Positions 22,751 through 35,280 of a stretch of DNA of 64,000 bases are shown here, in pieces. The notes below the pieces were generated by a model, which searched no databases, was not told where the DNA came from, and worked only from the letters and a program-made list of their open reading frames with translations. Positions within the stretch are counted from its first letter, which is position 1, and every line of letters starts with the position of its first letter. Made by a program: the position numbers and the translations under genes. This DNA comes from Hymenopus coronatus (lineage: Eukaryota; Arthropoda; Insecta; Mantodea; Hymenopodidae), in NCBI GenBank assembly GCA_030762935.1, contig CM060887.1:8734501-8798500 (forward strand), given 5' to 3'.

Positions 22751-23132
22751 ATTTCCATTGCATATTTATATATTGTGGTAATACCGGTGCATGTGCAAAG
22801 GTGAAATATACACATAATAGGAGAGTGTATGAACAGTATGGAGACTGAACGACACTTTAAAATTGTACCTCGTATAGTGTTTATTAAGGCAGTAGCATGG
22901 CATTGTTTCATGTTTCAGTTTAGGATGGTGTGTGCTCAAATTTTTCGCATTCTCAGCGATGCAGTAGTGGTCCCACAAACTATGATACCTATTCACCTCA
23001 CGACTGTCCGGTTTGACAGAGCATTATTCCTTACAATTTCAACCAAAATTCCTATAACATTCTCTGGCAGTTCATCCATGGAGATGAAAAGGAAACCCTT
23101 TCATAAAAATGGAATCTATGAGTTAAAAAATA
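22751..23132. other. Unassigned sequence with an open frame
   Basis: A plus frame is open from 22829 through this stretch into the following F1 (to 23263). It has no recognised motif, and its last third is F1. I do not call it a gene. Confidence 0.35.
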
Positions 23133-23136
23133 TGTC

Positions 23137-23992
23137 CCCCATTCACATTATTTTCTCTACACCTCTGCAACAACTTATTTTTAAAAAGCTAATGCTTCTG
23201 CTTATTTCATGCTCATCGAGAAAAAAATTAGCAGGAATAGTCTTATTACTTGTTTCCTTATAAGTAAAAACGAAATAAGGGAGTACCATAGGTTAAAGTG
23301 ATAGTCAAAAGCTGGTTGCTATGTCACTGAAGTTTCGTTATTTGTATGGACAGGAGTTGAGAAATTCCTGTATGAGAAAAGTAAGTTTTTCAAGGCTGAA
23401 ACCAAAAACAAGGAATATCTAAAAAACGATCAACTCCACGAAAAAAAAAATTATATAACATAAATTGTGTGTTTCAATGTGATCTACATTTTTTGTTTGC
23501 TAAGCTTTTGTCTATCTCTTACGGTTTACCAGTTACACAAAATTCCGTAAAATTCATGCAGACTAAAATAGTCTTCAGAGGCTTTTCCCAGAAAATTCAA
23601 GAGATACATATTATTTGTCAGGTATATATCTTTAATATACGATATTTTAATCAAAATCGTTAGAGCCATTTATTAGAAAATCAAAATTTTCGAAAATGTT
23701 TCCATGTGAAGGGTAGTTGGGGGTGGGGGGATTTTCTGGAACATCTTTGTGTCGGATCCTTGGGAGATACTGAACTTAAATACCAACTTTGGTATTTAAC
23801 GGTCTTTTAGTTTTTGAGCTATGCTGCCCACAGACAGATACACACACACGGACATTTTTCTAAAAATGCTTTTTTTTTTTTATTCAGGTGGTCTAAAAAC
23901 ATGCATTTCCGCTGAAATCTCGGTATCGAATTTTTGGGTGCAATTAAATACCTTCTCTATACTCTATGTACATAGTACGTATAGAGGAAGGA
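23137..23992 (+). mobile_element. F1 copy, tandem unit 1
   Basis: Left tip degraded (CCCCCATTCACATTATTTTC). Full interior with T-run at 23870-23881 and right end at 23955-23992. The next unit's tip follows directly. Confidence 0.85.
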
Positions 23993-23998
23993 AAAAAT

Positions 23999-24812
23999 AT
24001 CTGATGTCATCCATTCACATGATTTTCTCTATATCTCTGCAGCCAAATGTTTGTTAAAAAGTTTATCCTTCTATTTACTTCATTCTAAGTGAGCCAAAAT
24101 TAACAGAAATATTATTACTTGCTTCCCTGTAAGTAGAAGCGAAATAAGGGAGTAACGTAGGTTAAAGTGATAGCAATAGATGGTTGCTATGTGACTGAAG
24201 TTCTTTTGTTTGTATACACAGCAATTGTTAAATCCCTGTATGAGAAAATTCTAAGTTTTAAAGCTGAAACCAAAAACAAGGAGTATCTCAAAAACGATCA
24301 ACTCCACGAAAAAAATGTATATAAGATAAATTGTGTGTTTTAATGTGCTCTACATTTTTGTGTGGTAAGTTTTTGTTTATCTCTTACGGTTTACCAGGTA
24401 CACAAAATTCCGTAAAATTCATCCAGAATAAAGTAGTCTTCAGAGGCTCTTTCCAGAAAATTCAAGATATACATTTTATTTGTCAGTATTTATAAAAATG
24501 GTTCTAAAATCACAATTTTCGAAAATTTTTCCATGTGAAGGGTAGTTGGGGGTGAGGGGATTTTCTTGAAAATCTTCGTGTTGCATGTTTGGAAGATACT
24601 GAACTTAAACACCAAGTTTCGTATTTAAGTCTTTTCGTTTTTGAGCTATGCTGCCCACAAACACACACAGACAGACACACACACACGGACATTTTTCTAA
24701 AAATGCTTTTTTGGGATTCAGGTGGTCTCAAAGCAGATATTTCCGCCGAAATCTCGGTATTGAATTTTTGGGTACAATGCCATACCTTCTGTACATAGTA
24801 CGTGTAGAGAAA
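23999..24812 (+). mobile_element. F1 copy, tandem unit 2
   Basis: Left tip at 23999, small deletion at about 24487-24495 within the AT-rich hairpin block, shortened right end (24785-24812). Confidence 0.85.
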
Positions 24813-24815
24813 ATA

Positions 24816-25335
24816 CAAAGGAACTTAACTAAAGATATTGTAATAGAATCAATGGTTTGGTTTGTGTTTAAAAGTTTGTGTTTTGGAGGGGGGCGGAAGG
24901 GCCTTTGTTTTATTTTACTCGATTCATCCCTCAGTCACCAATCGAATTCATCTGAATGAATGTACGAACACTGTCCTATACGAGTTATGTTCATCTGGTA
25001 CGGCGGTCGCCGAACAACCAATATCACAAAGCTCCTATAGGCCATTGCAGCAACTTCTGACGTTGTTAACACAAATTAGGATTTCCCAAGTAACATGCCA
25101 TTGTTATTGTGATAGCACTTCTACACAAAATAAAACAACTGCCAGGACTTCTGCCCAACCTTCGATGCTGTGAGAATAGAGTGGGCTTAAGCGCAGTCAA
25201 ATATTTTAAGACCCGCCACTGTATGAGGGCTTTGAAATCCCGTTCTCTTTGGATTATAGCAAAAAGAGAAACGAATAACGACTGCCCGTTAGAGAATAAT
25301 TCATTTAAAATTGGCACACATAACAAGGAATATGT
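24816..25335. other. Unassigned sequence, higher GC than F1
   Basis: About 520 bases with no recognised repeat or motif. Frames on both strands reach 86-103 codons but look like chance. Confidence 0.4.
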
Positions 25336-25573
25336 CGCCCGCCTGGGTAGTGTGGTGGTAGCGTGTCTGCCTCACATTCAACAGGTCGTGAGTTCGAATC
25401 TCGCTTAGGGTGAGTTACCCGGATAAGGTTTTTTTCGGGGTTTTCCCTTATCCTGAGAAGACGAATGTCGAGTAACTTTAAGCTCCATGGACCCCGAGAT
25501 CATTTGAGCATCATTTCACCAATTTCATTCATCATCCGATATGACCAACCAGGTTAAAATACGTTAAGCTACA
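25336..25573 (+). mobile_element. SINE B copy
   Basis: tRNA-like head from 25336 with GAGTTCGAATCTC B-box near 25390, body ending in CAGGTTAAAATACGTTAAGC and an A-tail that runs straight into an F1 left end. Confidence 0.85.
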
Positions 25574-25586
25574 AAAAAAAAAAAAT

Positions 25587-26455
25587 CTGATATGTTACAC
25601 TCCCATGACTTTCTCTAGCTGTTCTAAAAATTTCTTACGTAAGATTCTTCTTCTTCCTGCACCTTGCTAATCGAGATAATCATTAGCAGAATGTTCTTAC
25701 TACTTAGTTCCTTATAAGTAGAAAGAAAATAAGGGAATGCACTAGGCTAAACCGATAGTCAATTGTTTTAAAAGCTGTCGTTATTCGATTGTCATTGCAA
25801 ATCGCTTCCTTGCTTGGCCAGGAATAGAAAAAAGAAAAACGGACACTTCCTGCCTGAGAAAAGTTTAAGTAGTTACAACTGAAACCAAAAACAAGGAATA
25901 TTTCGGAAACGGTTACCTCCAGAACAAAAATGTAAAGAACATAAATTGTGTGTTTTGATCAGATCAGCATTTTCTGTGCAGTAAGTTTTTCTCTATCTCT
26001 TACCGTTTAGCAGTTAAGCAATATTTAGCAAAATTCATCCAGAATAAAGAGCTCTTCAGAGGCTATTCCCAGAAAATTCAAGATATACATTTTATTTGGT
26101 GTGTAAATATCTTAATATACGGGATTTTAATCAAAATCGTTAAAGCCATTTTTTAGAAAATCAAAATTTTCGAAAAATTTTGCATGTAAAGGGTAGTTGG
26201 GGGTGGGGGGATTTTCTTGAAAATATTCGTGTCGCTTCCTTGGAAGATACCAAACCTTAATACTAAGTTTGGTATTAAACGATGTTTTCGTTTTTGAGCT
26301 ATGCTGTCCAGAGACACAGAGACCTTTTTCTGAAAATGTTTTTTTTTTTTATTCAGGGGGTCCTAAAACATATATTTCCGGTGAAATCTCGGTATGGAAT
26401 TTTTGGGTGGAATACCTTGTCTATATAATATTATGCACTTGGTGCTGGTAAAGAA
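25587..26455 (+). mobile_element. F1 element, B subtype
   Basis: Left tip TCTGATATGTTACACTCCC, B-type core (TTGCTTGGCCAGGAATAG), full interior; the right-end palindrome is decayed (ATAATATTATGCAC). Confidence 0.83.
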
Positions 26456-26460
26456 ATTTA

Positions 26461-27262
26461 AAATGAACCTAATATATTTCTTGTTTCTGAAAACTTACTT
26501 TGAAATTGGATTTTATAAGTGTGCCAATTGAAGTAATGAGTAATTACTAAGAATGTCGCTGTAAGCGCAGTGCAGCTGTGGGTTCTGTTGCCCTTGGGGT
26601 CGTCACAATGCTGTCACTTTTGGTCTGGGCCATGCTAGGGGTGAGTTATGATGAGTTATAACTCAGAGGATCGGCCGACCTTGTGTAGGTTATTAAATCC
26701 TGGGCCCGGTCGGGACCTTCTCTTTCTATATCGGCCCGTGGGGCTCAGAACCAGAGTGGCTCAACAACCCTCTCCTTGAGAATGGAGCATTCTCATATGA
26801 CACTTTCTCTGGTAACTAAAACTGTATTGAGGAATTCAATAACCAACATTTTCTGTTATACTTTACAAAACGTAAATTACTGACGAAACCTTACATTTAT
26901 ATTTGACAGGCTGGAAAACAAGTAAATGGAATACAATATTACTATTTATACTATAAAACGTACTACTCAAAGCATAACAAAAATTCGTAGAAATGTAGAA
27001 CTGACACCCTCTAGGACTTACAAGCGGATGATTAGGTGTCAGAAGCCTGTCGGACAAACAACGGCGCGTAACCACGGAATGGAGAACCTGGAACGAGAGG
27101 TCAGTCCGTAGCCAGGCATGAACGTGAGGAAGTGGATGATATGACATTAAGGCGAAATGGATGATACAAAAGGTGATGAATAGAGCAATTGTTGGTATGA
27201 GTGGCAGGGGAAATCGAAGGAGCCGGAGAAAACCCGCTGCACCCACCACAAATCAAGAACAA
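26461..27262. other. Unassigned sequence with GC-rich section and SINE C scrap
   Basis: 26560-26780 is GC-rich and without recognised features. A 128-codon minus frame (26863-27249) has no motif. At about 27215-27252 AGCCGGAGAAAACCCGC and CACCACAAATC look like a decayed minus-oriented SINE C piece. Confidence 0.35.
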
Positions 27263-27267
27263 AAAAG

Positions 27268-27328
27268 GTCTTATGTGCTCCATTTATATGCCTTTCTCTA
27301 CCAATTCAGGAACAAATTATTCTTAAAA
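27268..27328 (+). repeat. F1 left-end stub
   Basis: A 60-base left-end piece (TCTTATGTGCTCCATTTATATG to ATTATTC) is followed directly by another complete left end, giving two successive left ends. Confidence 0.8.
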
Positions 27329-27333
27329 AATCT

Positions 27334-28170
27334 GATGTGTTCCATTCACATGACTTTCTCTACAGCTCTGCAACAAATTATAGTTAAAAAACTTATTTTT
27401 TTATTTACTTCTTGCTAATTTAGAAAAATTAGCAGAAATTGTCTTATTACTTGCTTCCTTGCAAGTAGAAGGCAAATAAGGGAGTACCATAGGTTAAAGT
27501 GATACCCAAAAGCTGGTTGCTATGTGACTGAAGTTCCTTTGTTTGTATGGACAGGAGTTGACAATTTCCTGTATGAGAAAAGTATAAGTTTTTCAAAGCT
27601 GAAACCAACAACAAGGAATATCTCAAAAACGATCAACTGCACGAAAAAAATGTATATGACATAAATTGTGTGTTTTACTGTGCTCTACATTTTTTGTGTG
27701 TTAAGTTTTTGTCTATCTCTTACGGTTTAGCACTTATGCAAAATTCCGTAAAATTCATTCAGAATAAAGTAATCTTCAGAGGCTATTCCCAGTAAATTCA
27801 AGATTTACATATTATTTGTCAAGTAAATATCTTTAATATTTGACATTTTAATCAAAATCGTTAGAGCCATAAAATATTCCATGTAAAAGGTAATTGGGGG
27901 TGGGGTGGATTTTCTTGAAAATCTTCGTGTCGCATCCTTGGAAGATGGCAAACATATACCAAGTTTGGTATTTAACGGTCTTTTCGTATTTGAGCTATGC
28001 TGTCCACAGACACACACACACACACGCACACATATCGAACCTTTTTGTAAAAATGCTTTTATTGGATTCAGGGGGACCGAAAAAGTATATTTCCGGTGAA
28101 ATCTCGGTATCGAATTTTTGGGTGTAATACAATACCTTCTCTATGCACTATGTACATAGTACGTGTAGAG
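27334..28170 (+). mobile_element. F1 element, complete copy
   Basis: Left tip at 27334, A-type core, CA microsatellite at 28012-28028, right end at 28133-28170. Followed by a B/C-type partial unit. Confidence 0.87.
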
Positions 28171-28177
28171 AAAGTAA

Positions 28178-28720
28178 AAAGATAAGTTTTCTATCTACCT
28201 TATGCAAAGCGGGATAAACATTGCATGAATTAGTATTATTACTTGCTCCTTTGTAAGCAGAAGAGAAATATCGGAATACACTAGACTATAACGTTCGTCA
28301 AACTTTTTAAAATCTGGTCTCTATGGGATTGTTTTTGCAAGGCTGGGAAAAAACAAACGAGTGATGCCTTACCGTTTCAGAAAAGTAAAGTATTTTAAAA
28401 TTAAAGCTAATAACCAGGAACATCTCAGAATTTAATTACTCTACAAAAAATTGTTTGGTACGTAGTATATTCTGTTTGTCAATGTGACCTACAATTTTGT
28501 GCAGACGGTTTCAAAGGCTATTCCCGGAAAATTCAAGATATACATTTTATTTATGATGTAACCATCTTACACATACGGTATTTAATCAATATCGTTCGAG
28601 CCTCATTTGAGAAAATCAAAATTTTCGAAATCTGTTCCATGTAAAGGGTAGTTTGGGGTAGGAGAATTTTCTAAAGATGCTGAACTTGATTACCAATTAT
28701 GCTATCTAACTGTGTTTTCG
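28178..28720 (+). mobile_element. F1 left/interior portion, diverged
   Basis: Weak left block, diverged core, interior to the big hairpin. It stops at TTTTCGGTTTT, where a minus-oriented right end begins, forming an inverted junction. Confidence 0.75.
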
Positions 28721-28723
28721 GTT

Positions 28724-29560
28724 TTACTATGTACATAGTGTATAGAGAAGGTATTGCACTCCATCAAAAAATTCGATAACGAGATTTCACCGGAAATATA
28801 TCTTTTAGGTTCCCCTGTATCCAAAAAAAAAAAAAAAAAAAAGCATTTTAACAAAAAGGTCCATATATGTGTGTGTGTCTGTGAAAACGATAACCCAAAA
28901 ACGAAAATTCGGTAAAGTTTAAGTTTAGCATCTTCCAGGGATGCGACACGAAGATTTTGAGAAAAATCCCCCCACCCCAAACTACCCTTTATGTGCAACT
29001 TTTTATGTGCAAATTTTCTTAAAAATGGCTCTAACGATTTTGATTAAAATTTCGTATATTAAAGATATTTACCCGACAAATAAAATGTATATATTGAATT
29101 TTCGTGGAATAGCCTCTGAAGACTATTTTATTCTCGATGAATTTTACGAAATTTTGCATAACTACTAAACTATAAGAGATGGACAAAAACTAACAACACA
29201 AAACATGTAGAGCACGTTAAAACACACAATTTATGTGGTAAACATATTTTTCGTGGAGTTCATCGTTTTTTTTAGATATTTCTAGTTATGTTTTCAGCTG
29301 TGAAAAACTGTACTTTTCTCATACAGGAATTTGTCAACTCCTGTCCATACAAACAAAGGAACTTCAGTCACATAGCAACCAGCTTTTGACTGTCACTTTA
29401 ACCTATAGTACTCCCTTATTTCGTTTCTACTTACAAGGAAGCAAGTAATGAGACTAATTCTGCTAATTTTGTGCTCGATTACCATGAAGTAAATAGAAGC
29501 ATAAACGTTTTAACAATAATTTCTTGCAGAGATGGAGAGAAAGTCATGTGAATGGAACGT
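28724..29560 (-). mobile_element. F1 element, complete copy
   Basis: The palindrome ACTATGTACATAGT is at 28726-28739 (the outermost CTTTCTCTAC arm is lost at the inverted junction), with left tip near 29535-29560. Confidence 0.83.
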
Positions 29561-29631
29561 ATATTTTTTAGTTCTATTTTTCTCAGCACATGGGCTCACC
29601 TACGAATCTTTTTCTAAAAATGCTATTTTGT

Positions 29632-29990
29632 TATTTTCTCTAGCTCGTATGTACAATGCCGTAGTGGATAGAGAGGGTATTGAATTCCACCCAAAAATAT
29701 GATATCGATATTTCACTGGAAATATATGTTTTTAAGGCCCCCTGAGTATAAACACATTTTAGAAAAAAGTCCGTGTGTGTCTGTTGGTCAATGTATGTGT
29801 GCGGGCAGCGTAACTCAAATTCGAAGCCTCGGATAAACGCCAAACTTGGTAGTTCAGTTCAGTATCTTCCAAGGATGTGACACGAAGACTTTCAAGGAGC
29901 CCCCCCCCCCCCGAGCCCAAATTACCTCCTTACATGGAGGCTCTAACGATTTTGTTTAAATTCCGTGTATTAAATATTTTCACAAAGAAA
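29632..29990 (-). mobile_element. F1 right half, diverged
   Basis: Degenerate right end (TTTTCTCTAGCTCGTATGTAC), right region, GT microsatellite, C-run at 29898-29912 and part of the AT-rich block. It meets an oppositely oriented fragment near 29990. Confidence 0.75.
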
Positions 29991-29999
29991 TACGGAATA

Positions 30000-30545
30000 T
30001 ACCTCTTTTAAGAAACATGTTTTCAAGTTGAAACTAGGAATAGGTATGTCGGAAATGGAGCTACAAAAATCAGTCTAACATAAATTGTGTACTTAAACGA
30101 TATCTACTGTTTTTGTGAAGAAATATTTTGTCTATCTCTATGGTTAACCAGTTATACAAAAATCACTCAAAATTAAGATGTCTTCAGAGGCTATTCCCAG
30201 AAAATTACAGATATACGTTTTATTTGTCGTGTAATTATCTTTAATCTACCATTTTAATAAATCATTAGAGATATTTTTGAGTAAACCAAAATTACTATTT
30301 TTTTTTTTCATGTAAAGTGTAGATCGGGTTGGCGGATTTTCCTGAAAATGCAAAGTTTAGTATTCAAATGGCTTTTCGTTTTTTTTTTTTTTTTTATTTA
30401 TCATGTTCAGAGATACACGGACACAAACAACACACTCACTCACACACAAAGGTGGACCCTTTAAAACGTGTATTTCCTCGGTGTACAACTTTTAGGTGAA
30501 TTGCATAGCTTCTCTCCTATTAACTGCGTATGAAATCAAAAAAGT
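30000..30545 (+). mobile_element. F1 interior-to-right fragment, B/C subtype
   Basis: Middle block to a poor right end (30515-30548). A T-run of about 17 replaces part of the G-rich segment near 30380. The next unit follows head-to-tail. Confidence 0.75.
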
Positions 30546-30551
30546 AAAAAC

Positions 30552-31412
30552 CCGATGTGTTCCACTCACATGACTTTCTCTACATCTCTGCAACACATTA
30601 GTGTTAAACAGCTTATGCTTCTATTTACTTCATGCTAATCGAGAAAAAAATAGCAGAAATAATCTTATTATTTGCTTCCTTGTAAGTAGAAGCGAAATAA
30701 GGGAGTACCATAGGTTAAAGTGAAAGCCAAAAGCTGGTTGCTATGTGACTGATGTTCCTTTGTTTGTATGGACAGGAGTTGACAAATTCCTGTATGAGAA
30801 AAGTGTAAGCTTTTAAAGCTGAAACCAAAAACAAGAAATATCTAAAAAATGGTCAGCTCCACGAAAAAAAGTACGTAGCATTAACTGTGTGATTTAAGGT
30901 GCTCTACATTTTCTGTGTTGTATGTTTTTGTCCATGTCTTACAGTTTAGCAGTTATGCACAATTCCGTAAAATTCATCCAGAATAAAGTGGTCTTCAGAG
31001 GCTATTCCCAGAAAATTCAAGATAAACATATTATTTGTCAGGTAAATATCTTTAATATACCATATTTTAATCAAAATTGTTAGAGCCATTTTTTAGAAAA
31101 TAAAATTTTTCGAAAAACGTTCCATGTAAAGGGTAGTTGAAGGTGGGTTTTTTTTTGAAAATCTTCGTGTCACTTCCTTGGAAGACACAAAACTTAAATA
31201 CCAAGTTTGGTATTTAACGGTCTTTTCGTTTTTCAGCTATGCTGCCCACAGAAACACAAACACACACATACACAAAGACCTTTTTCTAAAAATGCTTTTT
31301 TTAATTCAGGGGGACTCAATACGTGTATTTTCGGTGTAATCTCGGTATCGAATTTTTGGGTGCATTACAATACTTTCTCTATACACTATGTACATGGTAC
31401 GTGTGGAGAAAG
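30552..31412 (+). mobile_element. F1 element, complete copy
   Basis: Left tip CCGATGTGTTCCACTCACA, A-type core, CA microsatellite at 31257-31275, right end at 31375-31412. Confidence 0.87.
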
Positions 31413-31419
31413 TAAACAT

Positions 31420-31680
31420 GAAAAGGCGTTTTATTTATGAACGCTCTTTGACTGCTATGGTGCTCAGCGTCCCATTCAATATCGGGCGTGAAAGATCGCT
31501 TAATTTTGCTCAGGGTCCTCTCTATCAGGCTTGAGGTTCTTTTACGTGCCGTAAATCTACGATACGGGACCAACGGCTTTCCTTCCCTTCTGAAGGAAGC
31601 CATGCTAAGGATTTTTACAGTCGAAAAAATCCATCGTCCTCCACCGGGTTTGAACCTGCGACTTTGGGTATATGAAAAAT
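31420..31680 (-). mobile_element. SINE-like repeat D, copy 1
   Basis: Shared with 40780-41000: TTAATTTTGCTCAG, CTTGAGGYTCTT, ACGTGCCGTAA and CTGAAGGAAGCCAT-like blocks. It ends with a GGGTTTGAACCTGCGAC segment, which on the minus strand resembles a Pol III B-box. A tRNA- or 5S-derived SINE in minus orientation is plausible. Confidence 0.55.
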
Positions 31681-31860
31681 GTTTTAAGGTCTCCTGAAGC
31701 GAAAAATCAAACCATTATAGAAAAAGTTGCTCGCGCGGGCTGTGCTAGTGTGGGTGTGTGTGAGCAGTATTACTAAAACCAAAATCAGATAAATATTAAA
31801 CGTGGTATTTGCGTTGAGTGTTTACAAACATAACACACGAACATTATAAAGAAAATCCTC
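31675..31860 (-). repeat. F1 right-region fragment, strongly decayed
   Basis: AAAATGTTTTAAGGTCTCCTG, a GTGTGTGTG stretch and a TATTAAACGTGGTATTTG hairpin remnant follow the minus-oriented F1 order without ends. Confidence 0.5.
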
Positions 31861-32041
31861 CCTACTACACACGGTTTATTCCAAGTTATTGGTTATTAAT
31901 TATTCAAGTTTTGTTTTTTTCTTTCAAAGTCCTATCTATTTAGTTTCATTTGTTTTCGCGATGCATGAAAACAATGTAAAATGTTAATGCCGGCATATAT
32001 TGTCCTGTTTTGAAATATTTCACTATCGCTATCTAAAAAAA

Positions 32042-32848
32042 TCTTATATGTTCCATTCACATGACTTTCTCTACGTCTCTGCAACAAATTATTCTTAAAA
32101 GCTAATGCTTCTATTTATTTGGTGCTAATGAAGAAAAAAAATTAGTAGGAATAGTCTTATTACTTGCTTCCTTGTTAGTATAAGCGAAATAAGGGGGTAC
32201 CATAGGTTAAAGTGATAGTCAAAAGCTGGTTGCTATGTAACAGAATTTCCTTTGTTTGTATGGACAGTTGACAATTTCCTGTATGAGAAAAGTATATTTT
32301 TATAGCTGAAACTATAAAAAAAAACAAAAAAAAAACGAGCAATACCACGAAAAAAATGTATAAAATATAAACTGTGTGTTTTAACGTACTCTACATTTCT
32401 TGTGTGGTAAGTTTTTGTCCATCTCTTACGGTTTAGCAGTTATGCAAAATTCCGTAAAATTGATCCGTAGTCTTCTGAGGCTATTTCCAGAATATTCAAG
32501 ATATGTATTTTATTTGTCAGTAATATATCTTTAACACACGATATTTTAATGAAAATTGTTTGAGCAATTTTTAAGAAAATCAAAAGTTCCAATTAAAGGT
32601 TAGTTTGGGGTGGGGGGATTGTTTTTTTCAAAATGTTCGTGTCGGATCCCTGGAAGATACTAAACTTAAATACCAAGTTTGTTTAGCGACTTTTCGTTTT
32701 TGAGTTATTCTGTTCACAGACACACGGACCTTTTTCTGAAAATGCTTATTTTAGATAAAGGGGATCCTAAAACTATATTTGCTCTCAAATTTTTGGGTGG
32801 ACTGAAGTACCTTCTCTATGCAATATATACATAGTACTAGTAGAGAAA
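32042..32848 (+). mobile_element. F1 element, nearly complete
   Basis: Left tip at 32042, A-type core, interior with A-run insertion near 32318-32335, shortened right region, right end at 32815-32848. Confidence 0.85.
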
Positions 32849-32852
32849 GTTG

Positions 32853-33150
32853 GATATATTTGCAAGCTGGAGAGATTGTGTTTTGTTTCACTTTACAACT
32901 AAGAGCGGCAGTGTTATGTTTTTGTTCTTGTGATGATGAGGAGGGATACAGCGGGTCAGAACCTAATAAACCAAACTGTCTGCCTTGCTCTTCCAAACGA
33001 AATCATTCATTGTCCACCCCACTCATTGCATTGTTTTGTGGTTTCGGGCTACAAGTTGATGAAAAGGAATGTTAACAAAAACTGCATCCACTCATTTCTT
33101 GTACTCTGTGTCTCTCTCAATAACAACCGAAATTATATTGTTCTAAATGC
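32853..33150. other. Unassigned sequence
   Basis: About 300 bases between F1 copies. Open frames of 85-108 codons cross it but show no motif. Confidence 0.4.
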
Positions 33151-33153
33151 TAG

Positions 33154-33272
33154 CTTTACTTTCTCTACATGCACTAAGTATGTAGTGTATAGAGAAGGTA
33201 TTATATTCCACCCAAACTTTGATACAGAGATTTCACCAGAAATACATGTTTTATGATCGCCTGTATATAAAA
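33154..33272 (-). repeat. F1 right-end fragment
   Basis: TTTACTTTCTCTACATGC plus the right region to about 33272, where a plus-oriented left end starts after an A-tract. Confidence 0.8.
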
Positions 33273-33276
33273 ATGT

Positions 33277-33532
33277 GATGTGTTCCATTCATTTGACTTT
33301 CTCTGCATATCTGCAACAAATTATATTTAAAATCTTATTCTTCTACTTACATCATGCTAATCGAAAAAAAAAAAAAAATAGCAGACATAGTTTTATTACT
33401 TGTTCCCTTGTAAGTAGAAGCGAAATAAGGGAGTACCATAGGTTAAAGTGATAGTCAAAAGCTGGTTGCTTTGTGACTGAAATCCTTTGTTTGTATGGAT
33501 ACGAGTTGACAAATTCCTGTATGAGAAAAATA
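33277..33532 (+). mobile_element. F1 left third
   Basis: Left tip, left block and A-type core to CTGTATGAGAAAAA, then cut by a minus-oriented right end. Confidence 0.82.
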
Positions 33533-33538
33533 TGTTTT

Positions 33539-33680
33539 TACTTTCTCTAGTCCCAGATGTACAATGTACATAGAGATAGAGGAGGTACTGTAGTGCACCC
33601 AAAATTTCGATACTGAGATTTCACCAGAAATATATGTTTTCAGGTTCCCTGAGAGCAAAAAAATAATCTTAAAAAAAAGG

Positions 33681-33725
<45 letters not shown>

Positions 33726-34440
33726 TTTGTGGACAGCATAGCCCCAAAACGAAAACACCATTAAATATCAAACTTGGTATTTAGGTTTAGTATCTTCCAA
33801 GGATGTGACACGAGGATTTTAAAAAAAAAATCCCCCTACCACAAACTACCCCTTACATTGAAAAAATTCGAATATTTTGATTTTCTTAAAAATGGCTCTA
33901 ACGATTTTGATTAAAAAGCCCGTATATTAAAGCTATTCAAGTCCTAAATAAAATGTATATCTTGAATTTTCTGGGAATAGCCTCTGAAGACCTCTTTATT
34001 CTGGATGAATTTTGCCGGATTTTGCTTAAGAGATAGAAAAAAGCTGACTACACAAAAAATATACATCACGACAAAACACACTATTTATGTCCTTTACGTT
34101 TTTTGTGGAGGTAACCGTTTCCAAGGTATTCCTTTTCATTGGTTTCACTTGTGAAATTCTTAAACTTTTCTGATACAGGAAGTGTCCGTTTTTCTTTTTA
34201 TCTACTCCTGGCCAAGCAAAGAAGTGATTTGCAATGACAATCGCATAACGAGAGCTTTTAAAACATTTGACAATCACTATAGCATAGCGCATTCCCTTAT
34301 TCCCTTCTACTTATAAGGAACTAAGTAATAAGAACATTCTGCTGATGTTTAACTTGATTAGCATTGTGTACAAAGAAGAATAATCTTTTGTAGGAGGTTT
34401 GTAGAGCAGCTAGAGAAAGTCATGTGAGTGTAACACATCA
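33539..34440 (-). mobile_element. F1 element, complete, B subtype core
   Basis: Right end at 33539-33590, large (GT)n at 33683-33724, B-type core (CTGGCCAAGCAAAGAAGTG), left tip at 34412-34440. The following plus fragment starts in the middle block. Confidence 0.85.
33683..33724. repeat. (GT)n microsatellite, about 21 units
   Basis: Perfect GT run at the canonical F1 microsatellite position; the longest such expansion in the window. Confidence 0.95.
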
Positions 34441-34446
34441 GATTTT

Positions 34447-35008
34447 TTAAAGTTAAAACAGTAACAAGGAATACCTTGAAACGATTAACTCCACGAAAAA
34501 AATTGTATAACATAAAGTGTGTGTTTTAATGTGCTCCGCACGAGTGTATCTCTTACGGTTCAGCAGTTACGCAAAGTTCAGGAAAATTCATCCAGCTTGA
34601 ATAGGTCTTGTGTAGATACTCCCAGAAAATTCAAAATATATACTTTTATTTGTCAGGTAAATATATTTAATATACGACATTTTAATCCATATCGTTAGAG
34701 CCATTTTTGAGAACACCAAAATTGTAGACTTTTTTTCCATGTAAAGGGTATTTGGAGTTGGGGGATTTTCTTGATAATCCTCGTGTCGTTTTCTTGGAAG
34801 ATATTAAACTTAAATACCAAGTTTGGTACATAACGGTCATTTAATTTTTGAGTTAAGCTGTCAGAGGGACATTTAAAGCATTTTTCTCAAAATACCTTTT
34901 TTGCACTCAAAATATATAGTTTCGGTGAAGTTTTGGTATGGAATTTTTTGTTGGAATACTATATCTTCGATATCCACTATATATAGTGTACATATGTGCT
35001 AAATAAAG
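34447..35008 (+). mobile_element. F1 interior-to-right fragment
   Basis: Starts AAAGTTAAAACAGTAACAAGG, passes the interior and ends at a decayed right end (34975-35012). Confidence 0.78.
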
Positions 35009-35019
35009 TAAAACGAATT

Positions 35020-35280
35020 TAATTTACACCTAATGGACTACAAAATAAGTCACTTTAAGTCCTGGACTTCATGGTTTAACCAACTATTACGTCAATCTTC
35101 AGCCAGTGGAGGAATTTAATGTTTTGTCGGGTATGGTCATGGTAGCGCATTGTTTAGAGCAACCTGACAGAGACCAGAAGATCAAAGGTTCAAACCCCCG
35201 GTATGGCATGGAATTTTTCAGTGTGAGAGTACCTATCCAACTCGTGTTCTTACACGGCTTGTGTGTAAAAACAATTAATT
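35020..35280 (+). mobile_element. SINE A copy, plus orientation, diverged
   Basis: Head region (CACTTTAAGTCCTGGACTTC), tRNA-like module at about 35134-35208 with B-box GGTTCAAACCC, tail GTGTAAAAACAATTAATT. Confidence 0.7.

Noticed and set aside
26863..27249. 128-codon minus frame as a gene
   Set aside because: No motif, overlaps a decayed SINE C piece, and the opposite strand is equally open in parts.
33683..33724. (GT)n as a functional regulatory tract
   Set aside because: It lies exactly at the F1 microsatellite position and is best explained as expansion of the element's own CA/GT run.
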